Part shown: one piece after another, positions 21,996 to 32,888 of the stretch
Layout: each line of letters starts with the position of its first letter
How positions within the stretch are numbered: position 1 is the first letter of the stretch
Assembly (NCBI RefSeq): GCF_004115265.2
Contig: NC_046292.1
Span: 10,868,001-10,932,000 of the forward strand
Source: Rhinolophus ferrumequinum
Lineage: Eukaryota; Chordata; Mammalia; Chiroptera; Rhinolophidae
Direction of reading: 5' to 3'
DNA: 64,000 nt
Notes under the pieces: generated by a model
Databases searched by the model: none
What the model was told of the DNA's origin: nothing
The model's input: the letters and a program-made list of their open reading frames with translations, nothing else
Translations under genes and position numbers: made by a program

Positions 21996-23374
21996 TCTAG
22001 GAAACCTGTGTCATCATGAGTGTCTCTGCAGGTTGAGAAGGATGAAGAGAGGCCAAAGGTCCTATCCAGTGGGCACTGCTAATCAAAGGGACAGTGGGAA
22101 CACTTGGCAAGGCTGGCAGAGACGGTCCCTGGACACCACCATGGTTCAGGGAAAGCATCTCTGGCTTCCTGTGCCTATCTTTTCCCTGCCCCCTCCCTGG
22201 TGCCCCTTACCCTGCTGCCCAGATGAGTAGGGACCCTGCCAGGGACCCCCAGCCCCTTAAGGGGCAAAGGCAAGTGGAAGGTCATGGGTGGAAAGGGGAT
22301 TCGAGCCAAGCACGCTGTGGAGCCCCAGGAGGCCGTGAGTGGGGACCAGGATCAGAGGCCAGTCAGGAAGCACAAAGGACTCACTTGGGAAGACTGGCGG
22401 GAGGAGGATGGGGCTGCTGGCAGCCAGGTGGGGCCCTACCTCAGCCAGGGAGCTCCGTCCAGCCTCCAGCACGGTCCAGGGCTCCAGGCCACCCTGGGGG
22501 CTCTGGGGTTGCAGCCAGGTCCTCAGGGGGCGATGTCAGCATGGCCCCTGAGCCCGGCAATGCAAGCTCCTGGGTATTGTGTGGGGCAGGGAGGGGGGAG
22601 GTGAAGGCGGAGGGAACCTTGCAGGCGGGCAGGCGGTTGTCTCAACGTGCCTGCACCCCGCCCCCCTTCCCCAGAACCGGTTTGGCCAGTCTGGGGTACA
22701 AGAGGGGGGCTGGAACAATGGGAGTCCTATGCCCAGGAGAGGCTCTGAAGGACCCCAGACTGACGTCCTAAAGACAGGGAGGCACTGCTTTTCCTCCTAG
22801 GAGACAGGTCACCCCTCTTCTAGAGCTTCCCAAGTGTGAGATGTACTCAGGAGGCTTCTTGGGGCTGAGGAGCATCCTGGGAGGACCACAGAGAACTTCT
22901 CAATCCTTGGATTCCTCAGAGACCCTGAGACCTCCTCAGTGTGCTGACCCTCTCTGAGCTGGCTGCAGCATCCACAAAATGGACACATTCATCTCTATGA
23001 CTGGAAGATGGCAGTCCTGAAAGGTGATGATCTGGCATCATCCTGGCTGGCCGGTCCAGCATCACTGCTCCTCATGAATGACCCGTCCTCCGCTGCCACC
23101 TAGAATGACACACCTTACCGTCTCCAATGGCCTCCTCCACCAGGAAGCCTTCCCAGACTCTAGTCCACACCAAATGAGCCCTCAGTAAACCAAATAGCCC
23201 AAGTAGAACCAGCCTCAGGTAAGGAGGGCCTACGCTGTGCCCGCCAGGCAATCTTCCCAAGCCTGTGAAAAGGGAAGCTGTTTCTCCCTAATACTACCTG
23301 CCATGTATTTGAGCACTCGGTAATTGTCAGGCACTTAGTACTAACAGGAATATGTACAAAAACACTAATACTTC

Positions 23375-23605
23375 TGTTGCTAATAAGTCACTATGTGCCA
23401 GGCACGGTTCTAGATACTGTTACTGCTCCCACTTGTCAGAAGACGACACGAGACTGTACAGTTGTCAGGGGCATTATCCCTTTTAAATCTCTCATCAGCT
23501 CTATAAAGTCCCTATCTTACAGATGATGAAATCGAGGTTCCAGGGATTAAATAACTAGCTCAAGGTCACACAGCTAATAAGAGTCAGAACGAATGTTCAA
23601 ATCCA
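23375..23605 (-). repeat. MIR-class fragment, reverse
   Basis: Signature 'cactatgtgccaggcacgg', 'cttacagatgatgaaatcgagg', 'ctcaaggtcacacagctaataag'. Ancient repeat in the intergenic space. Confidence 0.65.
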
Positions 23606-24304
23606 CATCTGTCTGACTCCATCACCAACCTGGGTCCTTAACCACTACCCTGTACTGCCTCACCAGGCTTTGGGGAGGATCTGGTGAGAAGTGTGTGAGA
23701 AACCCTTTGGGAGGGGTCTCAGCTGCCCGAATTAACTCCTTTTATTATTATTCATACACTGCAGGCCTTGATGAACACATAGGAAAGGGGGTCCAGGGCC
23801 CAGACCCCAATGAACTCCACCTGGTGACCGTTCAATTAAAAGTGATTAGGTCAGTCCATAGCCTCTTATCCCCTTTGGCGCCTCAGAGCTTCGTCACATA
23901 ATGAGAAGACACTGCACACAATGGGTGGGGACCAGGTGTCCGTGGAGAGGTGGCAAGCGTTGGAGCAGAGAGAGGTTTATTGTCAGCATTGCACATAGGG
24001 CAAGAGACGAGGAACATGGGGAGGAAGGCAGCGCAGGACTGGGGGTCTTCAGAGAACTCTAACCCTCTCATCCCGGCTCCAGGTGGACCTTGGAGACGCT
24101 GGCCAAGGTACTGCCTAGACCTAGCCGGAAACAGAGGACCACAATCGAAGGAGCATCCTGAGAGACCTAAGGTCCTGGAAGGGCAGTCCCGCCTCACTTG
24201 CGCCGGGGCTCCGGACACAGCGTCTCTGCTGCAGTGGACAGAAAGCACGACTTGGTCAGGCTGAGCTCGCTGGCCCTCCAGAGTAGAGGAGACTCGAACA
24301 GAGA

Positions 24305-24490
24305 TGTTTAAAAGGGGGCGTGGCGTGGGCGGAGTTTGGTGAAAGGCGGGGCCAGGAGATAATTATAGGTAATCCGGCCAAATCCTCCCTCTTGGGAGAG
24401 AGCAAACCAGTGGGCGGGGCCAAACCAGAGGGCGGAGAAAGAAAGCTGAACTAAGGCCTGGAAGCCGGCAGAGGGGGCGTGGTCAGAGGG
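24305..24490 (+). promoter_or_regulatory. Cluster of GC boxes 3' of the ANO7-like pseudogene
   Basis: Six GC/KLF-type boxes lie within 185 bases on the plus strand: GGGGGCGTGG (twice), GTGGGCGGAG, AGGCGGGGCC, GTGGGCGGGGCC and AGGGCGGAG. There is no recognised gene start next to it; the nearest coding-like sequence is the last pseudo-exon of the ANO7-like locus on the other strand. Could be a relic or orphan promoter. Confidence 0.35.
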
Positions 24491-24504
24491 GTAGAACCAG
24501 GGTC

Positions 24505-27500
24505 AGCAGGTCCCGCTGACCGAAAGCTGCGCCTCGCGATTGTGCGCCAGCGCCAACTTGGCCAGGTAGCGCTCACGCTTTATCTTGATAGCCAGGGTGG
24601 CTAGTGCATCGGCACAAGCCAGGCTATGAGGTGCAGGAAGAACATCACGTGCTGGGGAGAAGGGGGGGCCAAAGAGAGAATGATTGCCTTAGCAAACTTA
24701 ATTTATGGAGCACCTACTAAATGCAAGGTACTATTGAGAGCATTTTGAGTATTCATTGAATCCTCACAACAATTCTAGGAGGTGAATATAATGACTACTC
24801 CTGTTTTACAGGTGAAGAAACCGAAGCATAAACAAGTTGACATTTGTCTAAAGACACAGAGGCGTCTTTCCACACCTCTAAGGCTGCGGAGCCTGTATTC
24901 TAATTCGAACCCCTTAATACTGGGGACTCTGTTAGAGGTAGGGCTTGAGAAAGAGGATCTTGACCAAAGCTGGAGGGAAATGCTGCCTCTCCTTCCTCCG
25001 GGTCTGTGGCCAAGAGATATGTAGAAGTAGTAGTAGTAGGTAGTAGTAATATTAAATCATTGAGCACCTACGAAGTGCTAGGCACCCAGCAAGTGCTTGA
25101 CATTGAGTCTTCCTAACGATCCTATGGAGTAGATCCTATTCTGTAATATATCCCCATTTACACCAGTCGGCCACAGAGTCTGAACTTGAACCCAGGTTTG
25201 TCCAACAGACAGATGGTTGAGCTTACCCGGAAGTCCATGACGACCAGACGCACAGCCAGCAGCTTCCAGTTGAAGAGAACGAGGTTCCCCTGCACTAAAA
25301 GCCTTGTACCTGGGTTGCGGAGGGCGCCGTAACCCCGCGAAGCTCTCAGCTCCCCGTGGGACATTCCCAGCACTCCTCGCTAGAGCCTGGCCCTGCCCCT
25401 TCAGCAAGTGCTCCCAGCCAGCTCTGCCCCCCAGACTCAGCTTCCAGCCCTCCTGGCTGAGGTGGCAGTCACTGGGGCCAAACATTCACCTCACTCAGGG
25501 CTTAGGGGTTCCACGGGGTGGCCCCACCTCCCTGCCAGAGCATGGAGCTGGACCCTGCTTTTTGGAGGCCCCACAGACAGATCCTGCCCCTACTAGGGAA
25601 CGATCCCCACCTACCAAGAGCCAGCCACCCGGGAGTACTCATGTCCTCATTCATGAATGCCAAGCAGAATGCAGTACTGACCAGGGTGTCCCACAAATCC
25701 ACGGGCCACTGCACCATTGGGCAATGTGCCCTCCCACTCTGGGACCAGGCTGCAGCTAAACTCCATGCTGAGGGGACGCCTCTCCCCACTATGCTCCTGA
25801 CCTGCTGGACTTCCACCCACTGAGAGTTAACACTGGAGCCGTGTGCCCCCAACCCCCACCACCCAGGTCCCAACAGACCCAGAGGGCTATGAGTTCCAAG
25901 AGGCCTTTGGGACCATGGCCCATATCTAGTGCTCAAGAAGCCAATGGGGTACTTCTGGCCCAGGAAGAGGGGATCATGCTGCTGGGGAGGATGGGGGGGC
26001 AAGTTCTTTTGGTGATTCTCCCTCCCACTCCTTCCAAATGACAGTGGCAATTATAATCATACCACCTCCTGGGAGCCTAGCCCTTTAAGACTCCTGACTA
26101 GTCCTCATTAAAAACTGGAAGCTCCCTGAGGGAATAACCAGCTCTTGTTTCTTTCTGTGTCCCCAGTATCCAGTCCAAGGTGCTCAACGAAAGGCCACCA
26201 CAAAGATGGCCATGACCTCAAACTGCAGCACTGGGAGGTGGGGGTGTCAGGCCTGTGCCACGCAAGGAGGAATGAGTAAATGCGGGTGTTAGAGTTTCAC
26301 ATCTACCCAATGAGGGGTTGACACGTTACAGAGAAAACTAAAGCCCAGGGAAATCAAGGACCAGCTTTAAGGTCAACTGCAAGACCTTGGTAGAGACAAA
26401 TCTGGAGGTTCAAGGATGCTGCTGCTTTTCTGGGCCACTTCCTTGGGGGGCAACAGCCTCAGAGGGTGGGGGGGTCCTCACCTGCGTTTCAAGAATGTCA
26501 CATGGAAGGGAGAGGAGTAGAAATTGACACACTGGAAGATGAAAACTGAAAGTGAAGGCATCTTCATGGAGGGTCTGGCTTCTGGCATCTCTGGGCAAAG
26601 CGCAGAGCTGGTCAGAGTTCTGTTGGGTGCCAGGGGGCAGGTATAGCCCATTGGGTCAGTCCATATGCTCTGTCCCCAACCCACCTTCCCCTAATGCCAA
26701 CCAGTTCACTTGAGGTTGGCTGAGCAGTCCAGTGACACCAAGGCTGGAGCTGCAGGTTATGAGGTACAGGTAGCCCATGCCTCAAGACTCCCAGTTCCCA
26801 ACTGACACCAGGGCACCCCTGTGAACCCCTGCCCTCACTCACCCCACTTGGTGAGCTGCTCAGCTAGGGAGGTATAGACCTGACCCAAGAGAGTGTCAGC
26901 CCCAGGTTGAGCACAGTGCTGCTGATGTTGACATTGCCAGCCAAGGCCGAGTGACAGCCTTCACCTGGAGCCCAGCCACATGGAGCGCTGCAAGGACTGA
27001 GGATGCCCACATTGGGCCTGGAACTCGGAACCATGCTCCAACCCTCCGTGGCCCCAAACGGCACTCCTTGGGTCATGAGCATTGGGCTGCCTCCTGCAGG
27101 GAACATTGCAACGCTGACAATGCTGTAGTAAATGATGACAGACACCAGGAAAATCACCACCATGCAGAGCTGGGGGCCAGCAGGAAAGGCTGTCAGAGCT
27201 GGAGGGCAGGCTACCAAGGTCCCAGCACCCCTGGAAGGGACACTCTTTCCAGAGCAAGGGCCTAAAGCCCCCTCACCATGATGAGGATGGCTGCAGAGCC
27301 GGTGAGTAGGCGGGAAGGCTCAAGGGACCAGGCTCAAGGGATCACACGGCCCTGCAGGCTTCTGTGAGGGGCTTGAATGGTCTTCTGTATATCCCATGAC
27401 AGCCCACTGGATGGCTTTTGAGTAGGATAATGCAGGATGTGGTTTCTATTTCCAGGATTGCCCTGGCAGCTGAGAATGGATTAAGTGGGGCACACATAGG

Positions 27501-30330
27501 AGCAGGGAGGCCTGTTGGGAGGCTACTGCAGGAATCCAGGTGAGAAAGAATACTGGCCAGGACGGGGCAGAGGGTGTGGGGTGGCAGTGGAGATGGAAAG
27601 AAGCAAACAGATGCAGGATCAATGACTAGATATTTGGAGGGACAGGTGGGTGGCTGGATGGGTAGGCGAGCGGATGCTTCTCCCCTATTTCCTTGTTCAA
27701 AGCAGGGTTTCTCTTTGAGACAAAGGCTGCCAATGTTTAACATCATCCTGACATCAGGAGAGGGTAGAAAAATAACCCAGGAAACGTGTGGGAAGCTGCT
27801 AGATTTAGATCCTGGCATGCTGGACTCATACGTCTCAGCTCTTCCCAGCATGCCTGGGGCCTCGGGGAACTCTGGGAAGCAGAGTTGTGGGACTGGAGAG
27901 TTGGGCATCACTGCCGTCCTGAAAGTCACTGCAGTCCCAGTGTGGGCCGAGGGGCCGCTCTTGCAATTCCAGAGTTCCAGGAAGGCCATGGCCCAGAAGG
28001 ACATGAAGATGCTGAAGAACATAGTTCCTGGATGGTCACGTAGGTAGCTCAGGTGCGAGGGACGGAGAGAGGACATGCTGTAGAGCAGGGCCCAGCACTG
28101 CCTTCCCAGCAGCCAAGCCCAGGTGCTGGGTCCCAAACACCTACCCATTTCCTTGCTTTCATGCCTGGCTCACCTTGGCCATCGGGCACATCTCAGAAAT
28201 ATTCCATGTGGCACAGGTATGCCAGAGAGTTCACATGAGGTAGGTACTCCTGCTGGCAGTTCTCCATCCTATGAGGGTCTATTATCAACCAGCCAGCTGA
28301 CCCAGCCTACAGAACCCATCCTCTAACACTGCACCCGCCCAGCCACTCATGCTGGTATGTTGGTGCCCATGTTGACTAAGCCAGAGATAAAGACCAGGTT
28401 GCTCTCCAGGGCGGCAGGCAGCAGCCAGGCTGTGTAGCAGCAGGCAGGGGTGATACGATGCCGGTCTCCATCTCTGTACTCTACTCCAGCCCCCACCCTC
28501 AGCACCAGACTCCCCTAAGCAGGCAAAATAGATGACTACCTTCTCCCCAAAGTACTCTTGTACGTGACCCAGGGATTATACTTGTTGCAGCATCCCCAGT
28601 GGGCCCAGTATGAGTATAGCAATTGGCAAGGGTTTAGGTCTGCACCAGGCACCTGGAACCAGGGCAGCTCAAAGGGGTTCTAGGGGAACGAAAAGAGGGA
28701 GGGATGCAGGGAAGTCCCAGAATTCTCTCAGGATGCCCTGACAGTGGAAGAACGCTGATCTTGTGTTATCTCTGCCTCATGCAGTGAGAAGGCTGAAGTG
28801 TCCACCAGCGGACCAGCAATGCCCACCTCTGCACGTTTCTGCTTCCCAAAGACTGTGGCGGGCCAGGATCTCTGCCACTGCCAGAGAGAATCCTGGGTCA
28901 GCTCCACCCACTTAAGGTCCCAGATGGGCACTCTCCAGGCGATTGTCTCACCATTCGGTGCCTCTGCGTGTTGTAAAAGTAGGATTCGTGGGAATCGATG
29001 CCCAGGAGTCTACACAGAGCAGGGGTCAGACGCTGATGCTCTCTGCCCAGTCTCAGGCCTGACACAATGGAGTTCAGAGTCTCTTGGCTGAGGACAGAGG
29101 AAGAAGACGTGCCAGCTGCTAAAACCAGAGAGCCCATTTACCCACAAAGTTCAGCCTGGGCTGGGTGTATTCCAGCCAGGTAAGCATCTGCGGGGGATTG
29201 AACAGGTGGGAATTGGGGACCGGGAACCGCTAGGACACGGCTTGGACGCCGGCCTCCAGAAAGGACAGGCCGGAGATTTAAAGTAGGTTAAGGCAGGAGT
29301 TGCCTTCCAGACAAACCAACGAGGAGCGAATGAGCCTTGATGGGGCTAAGTCTGAAGTTGGCGCCCCGCCCCTCTGCTGAAGGCCCTGCCCATTCTGAGG
29401 TCTCACTCCACCTCACTCTTCCAGCTGGGAGCCGCGGAAGGTGCACAGGTAGAAGTCCAGCGGCTTGTTAGGAAGACGTTACTGCAGAGGGATTGCACAG
29501 ACGCAAGCGCCGCAGCAGCTCCGCGAAGGAGTCCGTGTTGGGTCCGGCCTGGGGGACAAGCGCAGGGTCACCAATACCTGGGAAGATTCCACCCCCAAGA
29601 TGACCTCGCCCGGGACCACACTTCTTCCCACCTGCAGCGGAGCGCGCAGGCTCAGTTTCTCCGCGTAGAACACGAGCAACTCCCAGGGCGCGCTCAGTTT
29701 GGCGAAGTGCACGGCGCAGTCGCGGTGTTTGCTGGGACCGCGCTCCTGGGGGGCCGGGTCTCGGGTGGGCCAGAGCCCGGAGCCCCTCCCTTGGCGATCC
29801 CGGCCAGGGGTGACAGATCCCGTTCCACGCGGGTCTTTGCTGCCTTCAAAAGCGCTTTGACACGCGTTTCCTCGTTTACATTTCAAACCAGGAGAGAGAA
29901 CTAGCACCCCCATATTACAAACGTAGAGGTAGATTCTGACTAGGCCGGGGTTATATAGTAATGGCTGCTCTTTCCCATTTATTGGGCACCTCCCATGTGC
30001 CAGGCCTCGGGCTGAGCGCTTTACACACACTTCGCCCATTTGATCATGACAGCCCCGCTCTGGGGCTAACAGTACCATAAAGTTCCTTTTACAGATGAGG
30101 TGCTGAAATCGCTCGCGCAGGTCAGAGCCAGTCAGGGAGTCTCGGGGAGGGAGCCCATGCAGCCCGCCTCTGCAGCGCGCACCTCCACGAGGAGCAGCCT
30201 GGCCACGCGCAGGTTCCACAGGAACTTAACCGCCAGCGCAGTTGCAGGAGTCGCTGACGCTCGACCCGCCACGGGGGTCGCGGCTTCTCCACCTGCGCCA
30301 GCTGAGTGCGAAGTCTGTCCCATTGCAGGG
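24505..30330 (-). pseudogene. ANO7L1: Anoctamin-7-like pseudogene (probable ANO7L1 ortholog)
   Basis: A string of exon-sized blocks matches the human ANO7 protein in order. In approximate coordinates: 30170-30260 KFLWNLRVARLLLVEV (cytosolic domain); 29632-29755 VHFAKLSAPWELLVFYAEKL; 29483-29548 PNTDSFAELLRRLRLCN; 29410-29470 LDFYLCTFRGSQLEE; 28955-29030 SHESYFYNTQRHRM; 28760-28900; 28520-28620 HVQEYFGEKVVIYFACLG; 28340-28440 YTAWLLPAALESNLVF; 27900-28050 DHPGTMFFSIFMSFWAM; 27070-27180 VVIFLVSVIIYYSIVSVAMF; 26845-26960; 26480-26600 VFIFQCVNFYSSPFHVTFLK; 25600-25700; 25215-25290 NWKLLAVRLVVMDFR; 24510-24660 IKIKRERYLAKLALAHN. Homology jumps frame inside at least six blocks (near 28860, 28570, 27940, 26885, 26550, 24605), so no full scramblase/channel can be made. 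Several splice sites survive. Human ANO7L1 sits at the same place and is also listed as a pseudogene. The symbol rests on position. Confidence 0.8.
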
Positions 30331-30399
30331 GCAGAAGAGCAGTTAGGAACGGTCTGCCCCACCTTGTCCACATTCATCCTGAGTGGGTAGTGGAGGTAT

Positions 30400-32085
30400 G
30401 TGTGTGCTGTACTAAAGCCAAAATTAAAGGAAATAGGGGCGCGTAGGGATGAGTGGGGGTATTTGCCTTTGAGACTTTATGGTGTAATTTCTGGCACCAA
30501 AACTGGGAAAAGACAACTCCCTGGCTTCCTGGTGGCCTTTGACACACCACAATGGCCTCTGCTAGGCCCTGAGAGGAGCTTTATCTGGAGCCCAGACTCT
30601 CTCCCTGTACGACATGTACAGGACCCACCACACAATTTGCGGTGTCCAGAATTTCAAGATGGTAACAGCAGAACATGAAAGCAGGTGCTGGGCCTTGTGG
30701 ACCGCTCAGGGGGCAGGCCCAGGAAGTTGGCCTGGATCCCTGTGGGTGTACACGCCCTCCCTTCTCACTCACTCTCAACAGGGCTGAGCAAACAATGCTG
30801 GGATGGGGGGTGGCCAGGCTCCAAGTTCCAGCCTCACTGTCCTCCCTGCTTTGTTCTTTCCCAAGGAGACGGTGAAGGGAATGGTTCACCCCTTAGTTTG
30901 GAGTGAAGGTGGGAGATGGGTGATTCCTTGACTGGGGCAGTGCTAACTAACCAGGATAAGACTGGCCTGCCCTGCTGAGGGGATAATCTGGGTTATTTCT
31001 CCAGGGCAACCTTTGGGGGTCATGATATCTAGGCTCTTGGCAGAGCTGGTACCAAGAAGGATGCTGAAGCTTCCTTTCTGGGAGAGTTTTAAGCCCAGAG
31101 ATAACTGGCTGGGATGCGGGGTAGCTGGTGATCACACACAGGTATGTGTAGCAGGAGGGTCACATTCAGGCCCAGAGGCTGTCACCAGGTTGCACTCCTA
31201 CACGTTGCTGCTGCACTAGTGTGGTAAAGTCAACTGGAACTAAGAACAGAGGGGACCATGCTGAAGGCCAGCTGCCTGGAAGCAGAGCCGAAGGCCGCAG
31301 TGGCGTATGGGCTGTGCTGCCGTGAGGCCTGGGGTCCTGCCAGGGACATTCCTTCTCTGAGATACAGGATAAGCTCAGGCCTCTGCTCTGAACCAGAGGT
31401 GGGGGTAAGAAAGTGCTTAAGTCAGTCCTTCAGGTCCTGGAAGGGTTGACAAGCCAACGGGCAATGCCCATGATGGACAGACATAGCAGGTGCCATGCAG
31501 GCGAACAGTGTGCTTGGGAGTGCAAGCAGGGGGTACATGTATGAGCCTCCTGTGTGGGCCTGGAAGTGGGGGAGTGTTTTAGGACAAGTGTGTGCACACA
31601 GGATCACGTGTGCAAGTGTGGTGTACAGAGCTGCCAGTGCTGTCTTCTCAAGAGGGGGCTCCAAGGGCCAGCTGGCTTTGGGGGTCATGATATCTAGGTC
31701 CCTAGGGCCCTGCCAACTGGGTCAGACTGAGGTCAGGCCTCAGCCCAGGGGCCCAGCTATGGAGCCAGATGGGGTATCATAAGGGACTGTCAGAAAGTAT
31801 AAAAGCCCCCTTTCGTCAGCACCCTCCATGCCCCCCACACATTTTAGCCAGCATTCACCAGTGCCTCTGGCTGATGGGGCAGGGATCAGACACAAGAATG
31901 GGCAAGTTCACTCACTTTCCGGCTCCTGTTCTCGCTGTCTTCCCACACAGCAGAGCTGCCCAACAGGCCAACTCACTCCCTGGCCCCACCTGGACCAGTC
32001 CCTGGCCCTGTCCAGTGATGCTGGCAGGCCCCTATCCTACCTATGCCTAGCCTGACAGCTTCATGATCAAGAAAGGCACTGCAGA
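30400..32085. other. Intergenic stretch between the pseudogene and CPLANE2
   Basis: No exon supported. The only structure I see is a 23-bp exact direct repeat (31011-31033 and 31676-31698). Upstream exons of the ANO7-like gene could lie here but none is recognisable. Confidence 0.5.
31011..31698. repeat. 23-bp exact direct repeat bracketing 642 bp
   Basis: CTTTGGGGGTCATGATATCT followed by AGG occurs at 31011-31033 and again at 31676-31698, same orientation, no mismatch. Sequences outside the 23 bp differ, and the bracketed segment resembles no element I know. Too long for a typical transposon target duplication. Confidence 0.85.
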
Positions 32086-32089
32086 GCAG

Positions 32090-32468
32090 GGCTCAGTGCC
32101 TGGATGCACAGGTGGACTACATTTCCCAGCCTCCTGTGCAGCTCTATGTGACCATGTGACTAGGTGTTGGCCAATGCAATGTGGGCAGAAATGAGGCACA
32201 CTGCCCTAGGCCAGGTCTACAGAAACTGGGTGACTGGCCTTCCACTTGCACTGATCTGTCTGCTGACTGGATGTTGATGTCAGGGCAACCTAGGAAGCCA
32301 CGGTCTCAGGAAGATCTCAGCCTGGGTCTCTGAACCAGTGCATGGAGCGCCAACCCCTACCTTCACCTCCACTTGAGGTAAGACATAAGAAAAAAACTTT
32401 ATAGAGTTAAGCCACTGAGATTTCAGGGTTTATCTGGTACAGCAGATGGTGTTACCTTAACTAATACA
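32090..32468 (+). mobile_element. Fossil MaLR/ERVL-type solo LTR remnant
   Basis: Text such as 'ggactacatttcccagcctcc', 'gaccatgtgactaggtgttgg', 'gttaagccactgagatttcag' and the end 'ccttaactaataca' mark an old LTR of the MaLR/ERVL group. Solo and diverged, with no internal region; eutherian age or older. Confidence 0.5.
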
Positions 32469-32888
32469 AGCTCTTGATTGAAGTCACTTGAGGTCGAGGG
32501 CCCTGCTGGGGCACCCCCTCTCCCCAGTCAACCTCCCTGGGTGCTGCAGAAGGGGAAGGACAGCAGGAGATGGTGGGAGATGCCTGAGTCCTGGGCCCTA
32601 CCCATGCAGTTCCTCAATTTCCAGAGCCTAGACTCCCAGGGCGGAGGGAGAAGCCAGTGGGCCTCAAACCACTGCCCCACTTCACTGCCAAGAATTCTGC
32701 AAGGAAAGTGCTGCTGGGGCAGAGCCTTTGCAGGCCACCATTCTCCCTGACCAGGCCCCTCTGGCCTGTCCTTAGCTAAAATCAATAGTCCTGCCCCAGC
32801 CCTGGGCCCTGGGTCCTGCCCTCTGCCCTGGGTCACCTGAGGGTCAGGAGTAGGGATCACAGGTGCCGGCTCAGGACGCTACCACACC

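Larger units (their letters stand above)
20530..24300. other. Intergenic stretch between ARHGEF19 and the ANO7-like pseudogene
   Basis: No exon supported. It contains MIR pieces (about 21880-21995 forward; about 23380-23600 reverse, with 'cttacagatgatgaaatcgagg') and unique GC-rich sequence at 22.1-22.7 kb whose long open frames look like composition effects. A divergent promoter for ARHGEF19 would be at its left end. Confidence 0.5.

Noticed and set aside
22094-22771. 225-codon plus-strand frame
   Set aside because: Gly/Pro/Arg-rich composition of GC-rich intergenic DNA, overlapping other frames equally open; no splice or homology support.
29479-30219. 246-codon minus-strand frame as an intact ANO7-like exon
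   Set aside because: Only the part around 29632-29755 resembles anoctamin; the rest runs through intron-like sequence and neighbouring blocks are out of frame.
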